Assembly: GCA_963693285.1 (NCBI GenBank)
Contig: OY848921.1
Coordinates: forward strand, 3,529,497 to 3,593,496
Length of the DNA stretch: 64,000 nt
From: Xestospongia muta
Lineage: Eukaryota > Porifera > Demospongiae > Haplosclerida > Petrosiidae
Direction of reading: 5' to 3'
Within the stretch, counting starts at the first letter, position 1; each line of letters begins with the position of its first letter. Shown one piece after another: positions 48,633 to 58,876 of the stretch. A program made the translations under genes and the position numbers. Below the pieces are notes generated by a model, which saw only the letters and a list, made by a program, of their open reading frames with translations, had not been told where the DNA came from and ran no database searches.

Positions 48633-51600
48633 ATGAAGTGTGTAGCAGTCATTGTTATTTTGGTGTGTCTACTAATCAATGCTGATAGTCTGGGGCTTTC
48701 TAACTTCCAGTCTACCATTGTCTATGTGAATGAATCAGGTAACATTAAGAATAGTCCTGCCTGTCTAATAAGCAACAGTTCAGACAAACCATGTAGAACA
48801 CTTTTTTATGCTTTAAAAAACACCCATAACAACACTGTTATCTATATACTCAGTGATATAGTCACTCTCAATAAAACAGTCGTTCAATTATATCGAAAAA
48901 ACGTGTCAATTATTGGAGGGCAAAAAACTCCAACTCTCATTCAATGTGGCTGGGGATTTCCTAATCTATTCAATTCATCTTCAGTTGGAGCAGGCTTGTC
49001 TTTCATTCATGCCAGCAATTTCACTCTATCAAATTTGATTTTTCATCAATGTGGAAGTTTACAAGTCAATCGCAGAGGTTACATTTACAAGAGATTATAC
49101 TTTCGTTCTGCTGTCTTCTTAGATAAAAGTAGCAATATCTTTATTTACAATATCAGCATCAATAATTCAAATGGAGCTGGTTTAGTTATGTTAAACGCAA
49201 GTGGAAGAGTAGAGGTAAATGACTCATCTTTCTTTCATAATGGAGCACTCAAAATATATCAACATTTTAGAGATCCAGGTAATCACACACATTATATATG
49301 TGGAGGAGGGGGAATACATTTGTCTTTGTTAGAGAACATTACAGAGTCTGTGTACATCATCAAAAATTGTAATTTTAATGGAAATTTCAAGTACACACTA
49401 CCATCAAAGGTGATCCCAGGAATGGGAAATGGAGGTGGCTTGCAATTACGATTTGACTACAACACAACAAATACAACCTCTCATATTATCAACTGCACCT
49501 TCTACAACAATTCTGCTCAATGGGGTGGAGGGGCTTTTGTTGGCATTCTTAAATCTGCCAAAAACAATAAGGTCAACATCAGTAACAGTAGTTTTGAGAG
49601 AAATGAGGCATTTTCCAGAGGTGGTGGTGGACTCGATCTTGGACTTTACGAGTTTGATAATGCCAGTCAGCCAATGAATAATACCATTTTGCTCTACAAT
49701 TGTTCAATAGTTTCTAACTTAGCAATATACGGAGGAGGGAATACTGTATTTTCAGATCAAAATCCAAGACATAAGTCTCTCTACAATGATATAATATTTG
49801 AGAGGTGTACTTGGAAAAATAATAAAGCAAATTTCAGTGCAGCTGTAGATGTTTCCCCTAATGCCTTTGATAATGTTGCTGGAGGTTTTTCCCTAGTACC
49901 ACAGTTTATAGATTGTCATTTTGAGAATAATACAATTATAAGTAGAAACGATCAGTTCATGAAACCACAGTACTCTTTTGATTTCAGTTCTGGCGTATTT
50001 TTAGCAACAAGTATTAATGTAAATTTCCTTGGGAATACACAATTTATAAACAACACAGGAACAGCACTCCATTTGACATCAACTATGGCAAGATTTTGGA
50101 AGAATTCAACAGTGTTGTTCTCTGGCAACAATGGAAACAAAGGTGGAGCAGTTGCTCTCGTTGGTATGGCATATCTACAGTTTGAAAATGATTCTACTTT
50201 TTATTTTACAAATAACTATGCTCAGTTGGTTGGAGGAGCAATTCATTTTTATTCAATTGATCAACATGATTATTTCTCTTCTCGTACTTGTTTTCTAAAG
50301 CCATTTGAAACTTTTAAGGTTAATCGTAAAAGTGTATATTTTTATTTTAATGGTAATAGAGCTAAGTCAGGTCTTGGTCATGATATCTTTGGAAGTACTC
50401 TTTCACAGTGTAACCGTTCATGTTTACGTCATAGAAAAAGTAACAAATCAATTGATAATCTGACAGCCTGTATAGCAAACTTCACATTTGAAGATTCTTC
50501 TTTTAACATAACATCAATAGCTACTTTAGGTCACAAACCTGTTAAAAAGAACAATGTTTTCAAAGCAATACCAGGAAAACCATTACATCTAAAGCCAGAG
50601 ATTCTAGATGAGAATGGTAATAATATAACATCCATTACTGTTTTTCGAATATCTGTTGATGAAAGTTCTGGTATTGAAACTGATGAAAAATTTCAATACA
50701 CAACAACAGGAGAGATAGAACTATCAGGAATACCAGGAAAGAAAGGTAAGGTGATATTGGAAACTAATGACATTCGTAGAATCACTACTTTCTATGATAT
50801 AACTATGGAATATTGCCCCCCAGGCTATGAGCTGAGTAAGACTAAGAAAATTTGCATGTGTGCAGCTCGAAAATATCAAGGCATAGCTAGCTGTCGTGAT
50901 GATTTAAAACAAGCTTACATTATATCAGGACACTGGATTGGATACATCAAAAATGTCACAGCTACAGAGAACACTTTGTTGACATCTACTTGTCCATATG
51001 GATTTTGCAACTCAACATTGCAGAAAACAAAGTATCATTTATTACCCGATGAAGCAAACTGGGAAAAGGTTGATGAATATATTTGTGAAGAAGGCCGGAC
51101 TGGAATATTATGTGGGGATTGTAGAGATAATTATTCTGTATATTATCATTCAAAAGTCTATAAATGTGGCAACAATAATAACTTATGCAACTTTGGACCA
51201 CTACTATATGTACTAACTGATTTCTTGCCAGTTACAGTTATTTTCCTTACAGTCCTTTTCTTGGATATTAACTTCACTTCTGGTGCTGTCAATGGGTTTA
51301 TTTTTTTCGCACAGGTACTGGATTTAATGCATGTTGGAATGACAGAGTTAGTCCCTTTTAATTTCAACAAATATTTCCTATACATTTATGAATTTTTTTA
51401 TGGCCTGTTTAATTTAGATTTAAGAGGTGAGAAAATCGAATTTTGTATTTGGAAAGGAGCTACAACATTGGACACATTAGTATTGAAATATGCCACTATA
51501 GTATATGCTTTGGTTCTTGTAATTTGTTTAGTACTGGTTATGAATTATTGCAGCTGTAGCTGTCTTTGTCGATGCATTAAAAGGCAGAGTTTTAGTACAT

Positions 51601-52487
51601 CGGTAATACAAGGGCTGTCAGCATTTCTTGTCATCTGTTATTCTCAGTGTACAAGAGTCACATTTCAACTTCTCAGGCCTGGAATAGTTCATCAAAAGAA
51701 TCTGGATCACAAAGACACTGTAGTTTACTATAATGGCAATGTCAAATTTTTTAGCAATGAACATCTCAAATATGCAATTCCTGCTCTCTTTTTCTTTGTG
51801 ACACTGGTTGCAATACCACCTATAATACTACTGTTTAACTCCATTACAGCTCAAGTGATAAGGTTTATCAGCAAACGAGGCTATCACATTCCTCGATGGT
51901 TGGCTAACAAATTGCTAATGACACGAATGAAACCACTTTTAGATGCCTTCCAAGGATGCTTTCGAGATGAATGGCGCTGCTTTGCTGGAATTTACTTTTG
52001 CTACAGAGTATTGATATTAGCAGCACATGTCTTTGCCACCACAATTACTTTATTTTATATCAGTGCTGAAATTTTATTGATTATTATGATAGGAACACAT
52101 GCTATTATACAGCCTTACCAAAAGAAATGGCACAATATCTTGGATACTTTAATTTTTGCAAACTTGGCCATTATCAATGGCATATCAGCCTATGTTTACA
52201 TCAATTATTCTCAGCTTGATGAAGGAGAGTCCTTTCCTGCGGCTCCATTTCAGTGTATACAGTTAGTTCTTATATACCTGCCTATGGTTTATATTGTGTC
52301 ATATGGACTGTTGTATTTAATGAAAAGGCTACGGAACACGAGAAAAATGTCTGAGATTTTTTTGTTCTTTAAAAAGCGCTATGCATATTTAAACACCATA
52401 GAGTATTACTCAAATGATGAGATACCAGCTCGTTTATTGAGTGGAGAATTTGAAAATTATCATAGTTTTAATGAAAGCTTTGATTAA
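48633..52487 (+). CDS. Intronless beta-helix / Cys-rich / multi-TM surface protein
   Basis: One uninterrupted frame of 1,284 codons. The start is at a Met followed by a clear signal peptide (MKCVAVIVILVCLLINADS). Residues ~30-620 hold repeated short strands with Asn-rich turns and recurring Gly-Gly-Gly steps (CGGGGIHLS, GNGGGLQLR, WGGGAFVG, RGGGGLDLG, KGGAVALVG, VGGAIHF), the look of a right-handed parallel beta-helix of the Pmp type. A Cys-rich module follows (about residues 728-850: CPPGYEL, then EEGRTGILCGDC). About eight hydrophobic segments run from residue ~855 to ~1235, ending in a basic/acidic cytoplasmic tail. I do not know a named family; the layout suggests an extracellular beta-helix sensor on a polytopic membrane anchor. 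Lack of introns contrasts with every neighbour and may reflect a retrocopy. A possible AATAAA lies at 52783. Confidence 0.85.
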   Translation: MKCVAVIVILVCLLINADSLGLSNFQSTIVYVNESGNIKNSPACLISNSSDKPCRTLFYALKNTHNNTVIYILSDIVTLNKTVVQLYRKNVSIIGGQKTPTLIQCGWGFPNLFNSSSVGAGLSFIHASNFTLSNLIFHQCGSLQVNRRGYIYKRLYFRSAVFLDKSSNIFIYNISINNSNGAGLVMLNASGRVEVNDSSFFHNGALKIYQHFRDPGNHTHYICGGGGIHLSLLENITESVYIIKNCNFNGNFKYTLPSKVIPGMGNGGGLQLRFDYNTTNTTSHIINCTFYNNSAQWGGGAFVGILKSAKNNKVNISNSSFERNEAFSRGGGGLDLGLYEFDNASQPMNNTILLYNCSIVSNLAIYGGGNTVFSDQNPRHKSLYNDIIFERCTWKNNKANFSAAVDVSPNAFDNVAGGFSLVPQFIDCHFENNTIISRNDQFMKPQYSFDFSSGVFLATSINVNFLGNTQFINNTGTALHLTSTMARFWKNSTVLFSGNNGNKGGAVALVGMAYLQFENDSTFYFTNNYAQLVGGAIHFYSIDQHDYFSSRTCFLKPFETFKVNRKSVYFYFNGNRAKSGLGHDIFGSTLSQCNRSCLRHRKSNKSIDNLTACIANFTFEDSSFNITSIATLGHKPVKKNNVFKAIPGKPLHLKPEILDENGNNITSITVFRISVDESSGIETDEKFQYTTTGEIELSGIPGKKGKVILETNDIRRITTFYDITMEYCPPGYELSKTKKICMCAARKYQGIASCRDDLKQAYIISGHWIGYIKNVTATENTLLTSTCPYGFCNSTLQKTKYHLLPDEANWEKVDEYICEEGRTGILCGDCRDNYSVYYHSKVYKCGNNNNLCNFGPLLYVLTDFLPVTVIFLTVLFLDINFTSGAVNGFIFFAQVLDLMHVGMTELVPFNFNKYFLYIYEFFYGLFNLDLRGEKIEFCIWKGATTLDTLVLKYATIVYALVLVICLVLVMNYCSCSCLCRCIKRQSFSTSVIQGLSAFLVICYSQCTRVTFQLLRPGIVHQKNLDHKDTVVYYNGNVKFFSNEHLKYAIPALFFFVTLVAIPPIILLFNSITAQVIRFISKRGYHIPRWLANKLLMTRMKPLLDAFQGCFRDEWRCFAGIYFCYRVLILAAHVFATTITLFYISAEILLIIMIGTHAIIQPYQKKWHNILDTLIFANLAIINGISAYVYINYSQLDEGESFPAAPFQCIQLVLIYLPMVYIVSYGLLYLMKRLRNTRKMSEIFLFFKKRYAYLNTIEYYSNDEIPARLLSGEFENYHSFNESFD

Positions 52488-52826
52488 AGAAAGTGAAAAT
52501 ATTCTACCAATCATTGTTGATTTGAAAGATTAATTATTAATTAAGTTAAAGTATCTATTTGATCTAGTTTGTTTAAAGATATTGTTGTGTGCCAAATTAT
52601 GTAATTTTGATTTCAAAACAAATTAATAATTTAAAAATAACCTATATTTGTGACTCATTAATTTTGACAACAAATTTGTACAATTGAAAGAGGTAGAGCA
52701 ATTGAGAAAAAGATTAAAGACAATCAGTCACACATATAGTTTTAGCACACTTGTGGTATAGTGGTGAATACTTATATAAAGAAATAAAAAAATTCTTCAG
52801 TTGTGGTGTTCATCAGTGGTATGGTT
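52488..52826. other. 3' flank of the intronless gene
   Basis: AT-rich non-coding sequence. AATAAA at about 52783-52788 is a candidate poly(A) signal. Nothing else recognised. Confidence 0.5.
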
Positions 52827-53326
52827 TAATTAAGCCAATATTAGTACATTAAGGCAACATTAATATATTAAGGCAGTATTAGTACATTAAGGCAGTATTA
52901 GTACATTAAGGCAGCATTAGTACATTAAGGCAGTATTAGTACATTAAGGCAGTATTAGTACATTAAGGCAGTATTAGTACATTAAGGCAGCATTAGTACA
53001 TTAAGGCAGTATTAGTACATTAAGGCAGTATTAGTACATTAAGGCAGTATTAGTACATTAAGGCAGCATTAGTACATTAAGGCAGCATTAGTACATTAAG
53101 GCAGTATTAGTACATTAAGGCAGTATTAGTACATTAAGGGAGTATTAGTACATTAAGGCAGTATTAGTACATTAAGGCAGTATTAGTATATTAATGCAAC
53201 ATTAGTACATTAAGGCAGCATTAGTACATTAAGGCAGTATTAGTATATTAACGCAACATTAGTACATTAAGGCAGCATTAGTACATTAAGGCAGTATTAG
53301 TACATTAAGGAGTATTAGTACATTAA
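52827..53326. repeat. 19-bp minisatellite, about 26 copies
   Basis: Tandem repeat with consensus TTAGTACATTAAGGCAGTA. Copies vary mainly at one C/T site (GCAG-C/T-ATTAG) and in a few ATTAATGCAAC variants. A 57-bp higher-order block (three units) is duplicated near 53190-53300. There are no spacers and no conserved palindromic repeats, so it is not a CRISPR array. Confidence 0.95.
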
Positions 53327-53905
53327 GTACATCTATATCACCAAACTACCAGATGTATTGTAATTGATAGCATTTGGTGAAAGCTCTAACTGTAAACTTG
53401 ACATTGTCTGCTTAAAGTTCACAAGTGAAAACATTTGATAAAATGTTATACCTGAAAGTACTTGGTTTCTATTTCTGTCATAGCTACCACTTAACTATAA
53501 CAACATCATAGATGTAGCAATCTGGTACAGAAACATACCATTGGTAGCTGGAGGTAATGATTGATTTGTACAGTATAATCAGTGACCTGTGGACAGCTAA
53601 CATCAATAATAGCAATGACATTATGACTTTTGTTATAAAACTGATCTCTGACATAATCCTTTTTATACTGTAATTGATAAATTATACGGCAATTATTACA
53701 TTAAAATACTTACTACCTTTGTTTCTAATAGGTTATATTCAACTTGTAAACTCTCTGTTCTATTGTTATAAGGTTCCAATGATTTTGTGACCGCATTGAT
53801 TATAAACTGTTGTTCCTGTTCATCAGAGTCTATCAGAACTAGTAGAATTCCACTTGTACCCCATTAACAAATACAATGGACATGTACAAGAATTCAGTTA
53901 CCTCT
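53323..53905 (-). pseudogene. GABA-B-like receptor 5' fragment P3
   Basis: Closely matches receptor 2 from part of exon 4 through exon 1 (62005-62640). Exon 2 (about 53545-53675) is still open, with the first Cys changed to Tyr. Exon 1 is open across the region matching LVLIDSDQQEQQ but diverges before the signal peptide. Exon 3 is largely deleted. The left end abuts the minisatellite inside exon 4. Confidence 0.7.
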
Positions 53906-54199
53906 CTGTCATATTTGCAAGTTGATGACTATTCATATAACTTCATTTTTCAATTTAAATACCACTTAATCCAAGTATAGAAGCATCTGATACTTGCAGA
54001 AAATCATATATAATTCAGTGAGTGCTTACAGCCTACTAATATATTTATAGTGAATGGTTATATAGAAGGTATAAATATGTACTACAATACACTATTATGT
54101 AAGTGTATAAAAACAAAGTTGAGACAGTAACAATTAAATACATAACATATCACTGTAAAAATTAATGTTACTTTAACTTATTATAATAAAGAATTGTTG
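53906..54199. other. Spacer without recognised features
   Basis: AT-rich sequence between the receptor fragment and the Penelope-like element. Nothing recognised. Confidence 0.5.
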
Positions 54200-55760
54200 C
54201 TAATATTCATTTTTTTATTCACCAAACAAAATATATGATAGCACCAAACGTTTCAATAGTCAGAGCGACTATCTTCATCAGTGGCTTAAATAATAAAAAG
54301 TAAAAGTAAAAAGCTCCTATTTATACTATATCTTGCATGCATTGTGTAGGTGGACTGCTACACGTGCAGTGCTACGATGTGTTTATGGCTGGCATGTGTT
54401 CATGCGTGGGGCTGCTTCACATGTATTGGTTGATGGTTCAATAGATTTCGGATGTTGATAGAAACTATCAACCAATGAAAGTAGTAATGCAACACAGGTG
54501 TCATCTACGTATCTCTTCTAAAAGATAGAAGGGTGTGAAAAGGAGTTTAAGGCCCTTTGTTCTATATTTTCCATCACCATGTCTGCTACGACCACAAAGA
54601 CCGGGGAACCCATAGCCGTTCCAAAGATCTGTTGATAATACTTACCTCGGAACGAAAAATAAGTGGCTTTGAGGCAGAATTCAAGAAGCTGTATGATCTC
54701 ATTGATGGATAGAGCAGTCCTATCCTCTAGGGTGTTATATTCTTGGAGTCGTTCCTTTGCAACGTGAATTGCTAATTCAATTGGTACCTTTGTGAAGAGA
54801 GAGACTACATCAAAGGATACAAGTATCTCTTCTCCTAAACGCTGTGTTAGATAAGTCACTGGAGTTCTTAATATGGGTGGGAGTATTGCCAACCAATGGT
54901 GAGAGTAGACAGCATAAATGTTTGGACAGTTGGTAAGTTGGTCACAAATAAGATATGATAGGTTTGAGGGGGACATCAGGTTTGTGAATCTTCGGGAGCC
55001 CATACATCTGAGGAGTCATTCCATTAGAGCTGCGTAGGAGAGAATAAAGATTGGGAGACAGTTTTTCTTGCTTTTTCAGAGATAGTAAGATGGTATTCAT
55101 CCTTGTCTGCAGAATAGGGGTGGGGTCAGCTTCTGGTCTTTGTAGGTATTTTGGTCCCCAATAATGTTCAGAATTTGTTGTCATAGTCCCTTGTGCCTAA
55201 GATGATAGTGGCACGACCTTTGTCAGCTGGTAGAATAACAATATTTTGGTGTTTACGCAGTTCTTTTAATGCTTTCATTTTCAAAGGAGAGAGGTTGTTG
55301 TGTGCATCAACTGGTCTATTTAAAACTCTCACAATTTTAGCTCTTATATTATTAGCAGTGTCTTGGTCGATTTTTTTGGTGGTTAAGAGCACTTTCAACT
55401 TCTGTGATAATAGTTGGAGGGTCAAATTTATTTGGTGCAGGTGCAAAGTTTATTCCTTTAGATAATAGGGACTTTTGAGGTGTACTCAATTTCTTTGAAG
55501 ATAGGTTGATCACCCATCTGTTGGATTCAAGTAGTTGACTGTCCCTTTGTTTTTTGAGGAGTGAGTCAAATTTCTTCTATTGTCTCTCTTTGCACTTATT
55601 GGTGTTTTCTTTCACTTTATCGCAATAATCTTTTAATAAGGTCAGATGGGAGGGGTTGAGAATGTACTGCAGTTTGTGTAGTTGGAAAAATAGGTCATGT
55701 TTTAGTTGACGTAATCTGTAGCAAACAAGTTTTATCCTAGCAGATGTTGAGGCTTTAATA
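54200..55760 (-). mobile_element. Penelope-like retroelement, internally deleted
   Basis: Minus-strand frames at 55446-55168, 55184-54942 and 55003-54518 read, with small overlaps, as the start and core of a Penelope-like reverse transcriptase. Landmarks are ILPADKGRAT, then YGLPKIHKP, then EEILVSFDVVSLFTKVP, then QIFGTAMGSPV with the VVADMVMENIE ending, then RYVDDTC at about 54495-54515. The RT thumb and the GIY-YIG endonuclease expected after YVDD are missing; the sequence passes straight into a short 3' terminal region. The N-terminal part (RIKLVCYRLRQLKHD) starts at about 55755, immediately next to Gypsy integrase sequence, so the element is nested in that retrotransposon. Frameshifts make it non-autonomous. 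Confidence 0.8.
54243..54285 (-). ncRNA. Hammerhead-ribozyme-like motif in the Penelope-like element
   Basis: On the minus strand: stem I strand GCCA (54285-54282), core CTGATGA (54281-54275), a 7-bp stem II GATAGTC/GACTATT around a short loop (54274-54255), core GAAA (54254-54251), then CGTT and the stem I partner TGGT (54246-54243). The core matches the hammerhead consensus CUGANGA...GAAA. Stem III would be only the self-complementary ACGU, so cleavage would be expected in a dimer, as described for minimal hammerheads in Penelope-like elements. The predicted site follows GUU. Confidence 0.7.
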
Positions 55761-58165
55761 TAGCACAAATCTGCCGGTATCTTCTCCCACAAATAGGCAG
55801 GAAATGGAGTTTGTAGTAGTGGTTCTTTAGGAGGTATGGTTGTATTCAAGTGTATAAGACATGCTTTTACAAATTCTTTTATTTGTTTCGAATCACCTGG
55901 CCACCACACAGCTGGTGAAAACTCGATGATGGCATTTTACAATATCTTGGTGTATCTTGTGCAAAGTTTCCATTTGCAGAACATCTTTGGGAATCACTAT
56001 ACAATCACAATACAATCACAATACAATAACAAGTTGTCTGCAATAGTGAGCTCTCCTTTCACTAACCAATCCTGCAAAGTCAGTTCTGATCCTGTGTTGA
56101 CTAGGACAGCCTGATTTACAATGTTTCAGTATTTGAGAGCATATTGGGTTTGCTTGCTGAGCTAGACAATACTTGTGTAAGCTGTCTTCATTAGCAGGGA
56201 GGTGAGAAACCATTGTTTGTATAAGCACCTCTGTTATCACCTACTCTCTTTTGTCATTAGAGCTACTGGGGTCAACAGGAGAACGTGATAATGTGTCAGC
56301 TGCATAGAGTAACTTGCCAGGAACACGAGATGGAATAGTCAAATCTGGCAAGTGTTTTCTTCATCTTCTGCTGTTTTAGCTGGGTCAGGTGCAATGCTGT
56401 TTTTATCAACGTGTCTGAGAAAAATAAAAGAATCCTTATGAAATTCACATTTGTCCCTATTCATTGTTATGCCTGCATCTTGTACTTTTTATAGAGCTGC
56501 ATGGAATCTGATATCATCCTTCTGCTTACCAAATATAAAAACATATCAATATGGCAAAGGACTCCATCTTGCCCTGATAGCACTTTACTCATACACTTCT
56601 GAAAGTGTTCAGTTGCACTACTAATACCAAATGGTAACTTATTGAAAAACCTACCATAAGGGGACACGGAAGTAGTTAGATGATAGGAGTCCTTGGCTAG
56701 AGAAATCTGTCAGAAAACACAATTAGCATCTAACTTCTGTTTTGTTACGTTACACACACTTCTGTGGCATTTTAATTAGATTGGCCCAGGTTGTCATAGA
56801 TTGCTTGGATAATGTACCTACATGAGGTTCAGTCAACACAAAACTGCCATCAGTGTATCTAACCTGTTGGTCAAAGTCAAAGCTGTGATGAGCTATACTG
56901 GGGCCACTGAGAGGTAGAGGAGATGAATCAACTTCAAGATGATTAAAGATGTCATTCTCAGTGTACTTGTTGTGAACAATGTCATAACTCTCCTTATAGA
57001 TTTTGCAATAATACTCTGGTTCTGTCTTAGTTTGTTGAAGATGTTCCAATGCATACTCATACCTCTGCAATGGTAATAACATTCATGTAATTACATGTAG
57101 TGAATACCTTTTGCTTCTCCTTATCTGAGCACATGAAGATGTATTTGCTGTTTTCATGACATACCTGACACAGATCTGAAAAGGGTTTTGAGATGCCAAT
57201 ATGTGTGAGCATTCTAGCCCATGTTTCACAAAACTAGGAACACTTTGTGACTGGTAGAGTTTGATCTTCTAGCTGAAGTGAGTCCTTGTACATCATCCAC
57301 ACATGCTTCTTTGTTGTCGAACATGGCTAAACTAGAACATCATCCCTTTTGAAGGCAGGTATCCTTACAAGAAGTGACACTGCATGTCTATCTGCAAAAT
57401 TGATGATAAAAAGATGATTCTTCTGGTGTCATTAAATGTGAAAGCATTATGTGATTTCTACCAGTCAAACCAATATTGTCTTGGCGCAAACCCAGATTCT
57501 TTGACAAGCTTCTTGAGGTTCTTGTATCGCTTAATGCCAATCGTATGCAGAAAGATGAACGTATTTAGACAGACAGGAAGACCTTTATTCTGCAATTAGG
57601 AAAACACATGTTGCCGCTCAGCCAAGTTATAGCATTGGTGTTTACTGTGTTGGGTGAGGTCAGACATGTTGGTGAGACATTTGATCACGAACTCCTGTGA
57701 CAATACAATCTCTGATCATAGCCTCCCTCAAGTCTCCAAAGTCACAATTATCAAAGAGGCTGTAAAGACAAGTTATGAACTGTTCTACAGACTCGTCGTC
57801 TTGCTGGATGCGTTTGTTAAAACGAACACGTTTAAAATTAGATTTTTCCTCACTTAGTATCAAATTTCCCGAGGACCTGATCATAGTCAGTACGTTCGTC
57901 CTCCGTAGGATTCATTGAGTACAAAGTATCTTCACCATCTTCTCTTATGCAATACAGGAGAGTGCTAACTCATATGTTAAGACCTGAAGTTATAGTCTGA
58001 ACTGCTGAAAGTGGTGCTTCTATTTTTGCCACTTGAATACAAAAGGTGGTGGGGTTGAAGACGATAGCTAGCCATGATGCTGGTACAGTAACACTCCTGA
58101 CACCATGTACAATTATACCGCCTCAAACAATTCTTTATTCGAGCCAAAACGAATAATACAACAAT
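55760..58165 (-). mobile_element. Decayed Gypsy-type LTR retrotransposon internal region
   Basis: Minus-strand fragments occur in canonical order. They are a gag start (IMASYRLQP, ~58075) and gag body (FNKRIQQDDESVEQFITCLY, ~57800), a protease/linker region (57080-57600, frameshifted), an RT piece (FFNKLPFGISSATEHFQKCM, ~56610, then HIDM where active elements have DD), and an integrase zinc/linker and core start (MWWPGDSKQIKEFV, ~55900; then WEKIPADL). RNase H and most RT are missing. Multiple stops and frameshifts. The Penelope-like element interrupts it after the integrase motif. LTRs were not identified. Confidence 0.75.
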
Positions 58166-58876
58166 CAGCAATTCAGGAAACATTACACGTGGTTTGTTCT
58201 GTTGAGCATGCTCAGTAATGATATACTAAATATGGAATATACATGATTAAATATAGAACACAAACTAAATCATACACAGTTTTACAATTATTCTACATTA
58301 ACTAATTAATAGTCACTTGGGTTACATGCATCCTACAAAAGGACATTTAAAAGTAATATCAACAACATACATTGTTTTGAATAGCAATCATAGAGCTGCA
58401 CAGTTTGTGAACTTAAGCAAATGACTTCACAAAAAAGTCACATGTGTAGTCTATGTAGAGATGTCTTCTTAAAAAACATGACGACAGCTCTTACACAACA
58501 AACCTACAACTGATTACATAGCAACAGTGCTTATACAGGTCACATACATCACATAAAATACAGGATGTGATGCTACAAAGTAGTAAACATCACACTGTTG
58601 TTATAATTCAACAATACTAATTGACAGTTATGTATAGCTAATTGTCAAAGCAATGAAGGTTCTGCTAAATGTACATCTTTTAGTTAAATCAATTAATGTT
58701 CATGGATGCTGGTCCTGTCATTGATTAACTAAACCAACCAATTCATTTTACAGTGATGTGTGTATGCATGTGCTATAAATCTTATGATTATGTGATAATA
58801 AAAAAAAACACACATGGACAATATAAAATTGCAGACAAATTAGTTGTATATTGTCTGATCAATTTTATGAATCAAT
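58166..58876. other. 3' flank of receptor 2, no gene recognised
   Basis: AT-rich intergenic sequence between the Gypsy remnant and the stop codon of receptor 2. Nothing recognised. Confidence 0.5.

Noticed and set aside
48633..52487. Bacterial contamination or a bacterial Pmp gene.
   Set aside because: Eukaryotic-style TATA promoter, host-like AT-rich codon use and a polytopic C-terminus unlike autotransporters. Neighbouring sequence is continuous with host genes.
52827..53326. Regular short repeats suggesting CRISPR.
   Set aside because: Units are contiguous without unique spacers, and the context is eukaryotic.
57384..57599. Plus-strand frame within the Gypsy remnant.
   Set aside because: It is antisense to the decayed protease/linker region and has no independent support.
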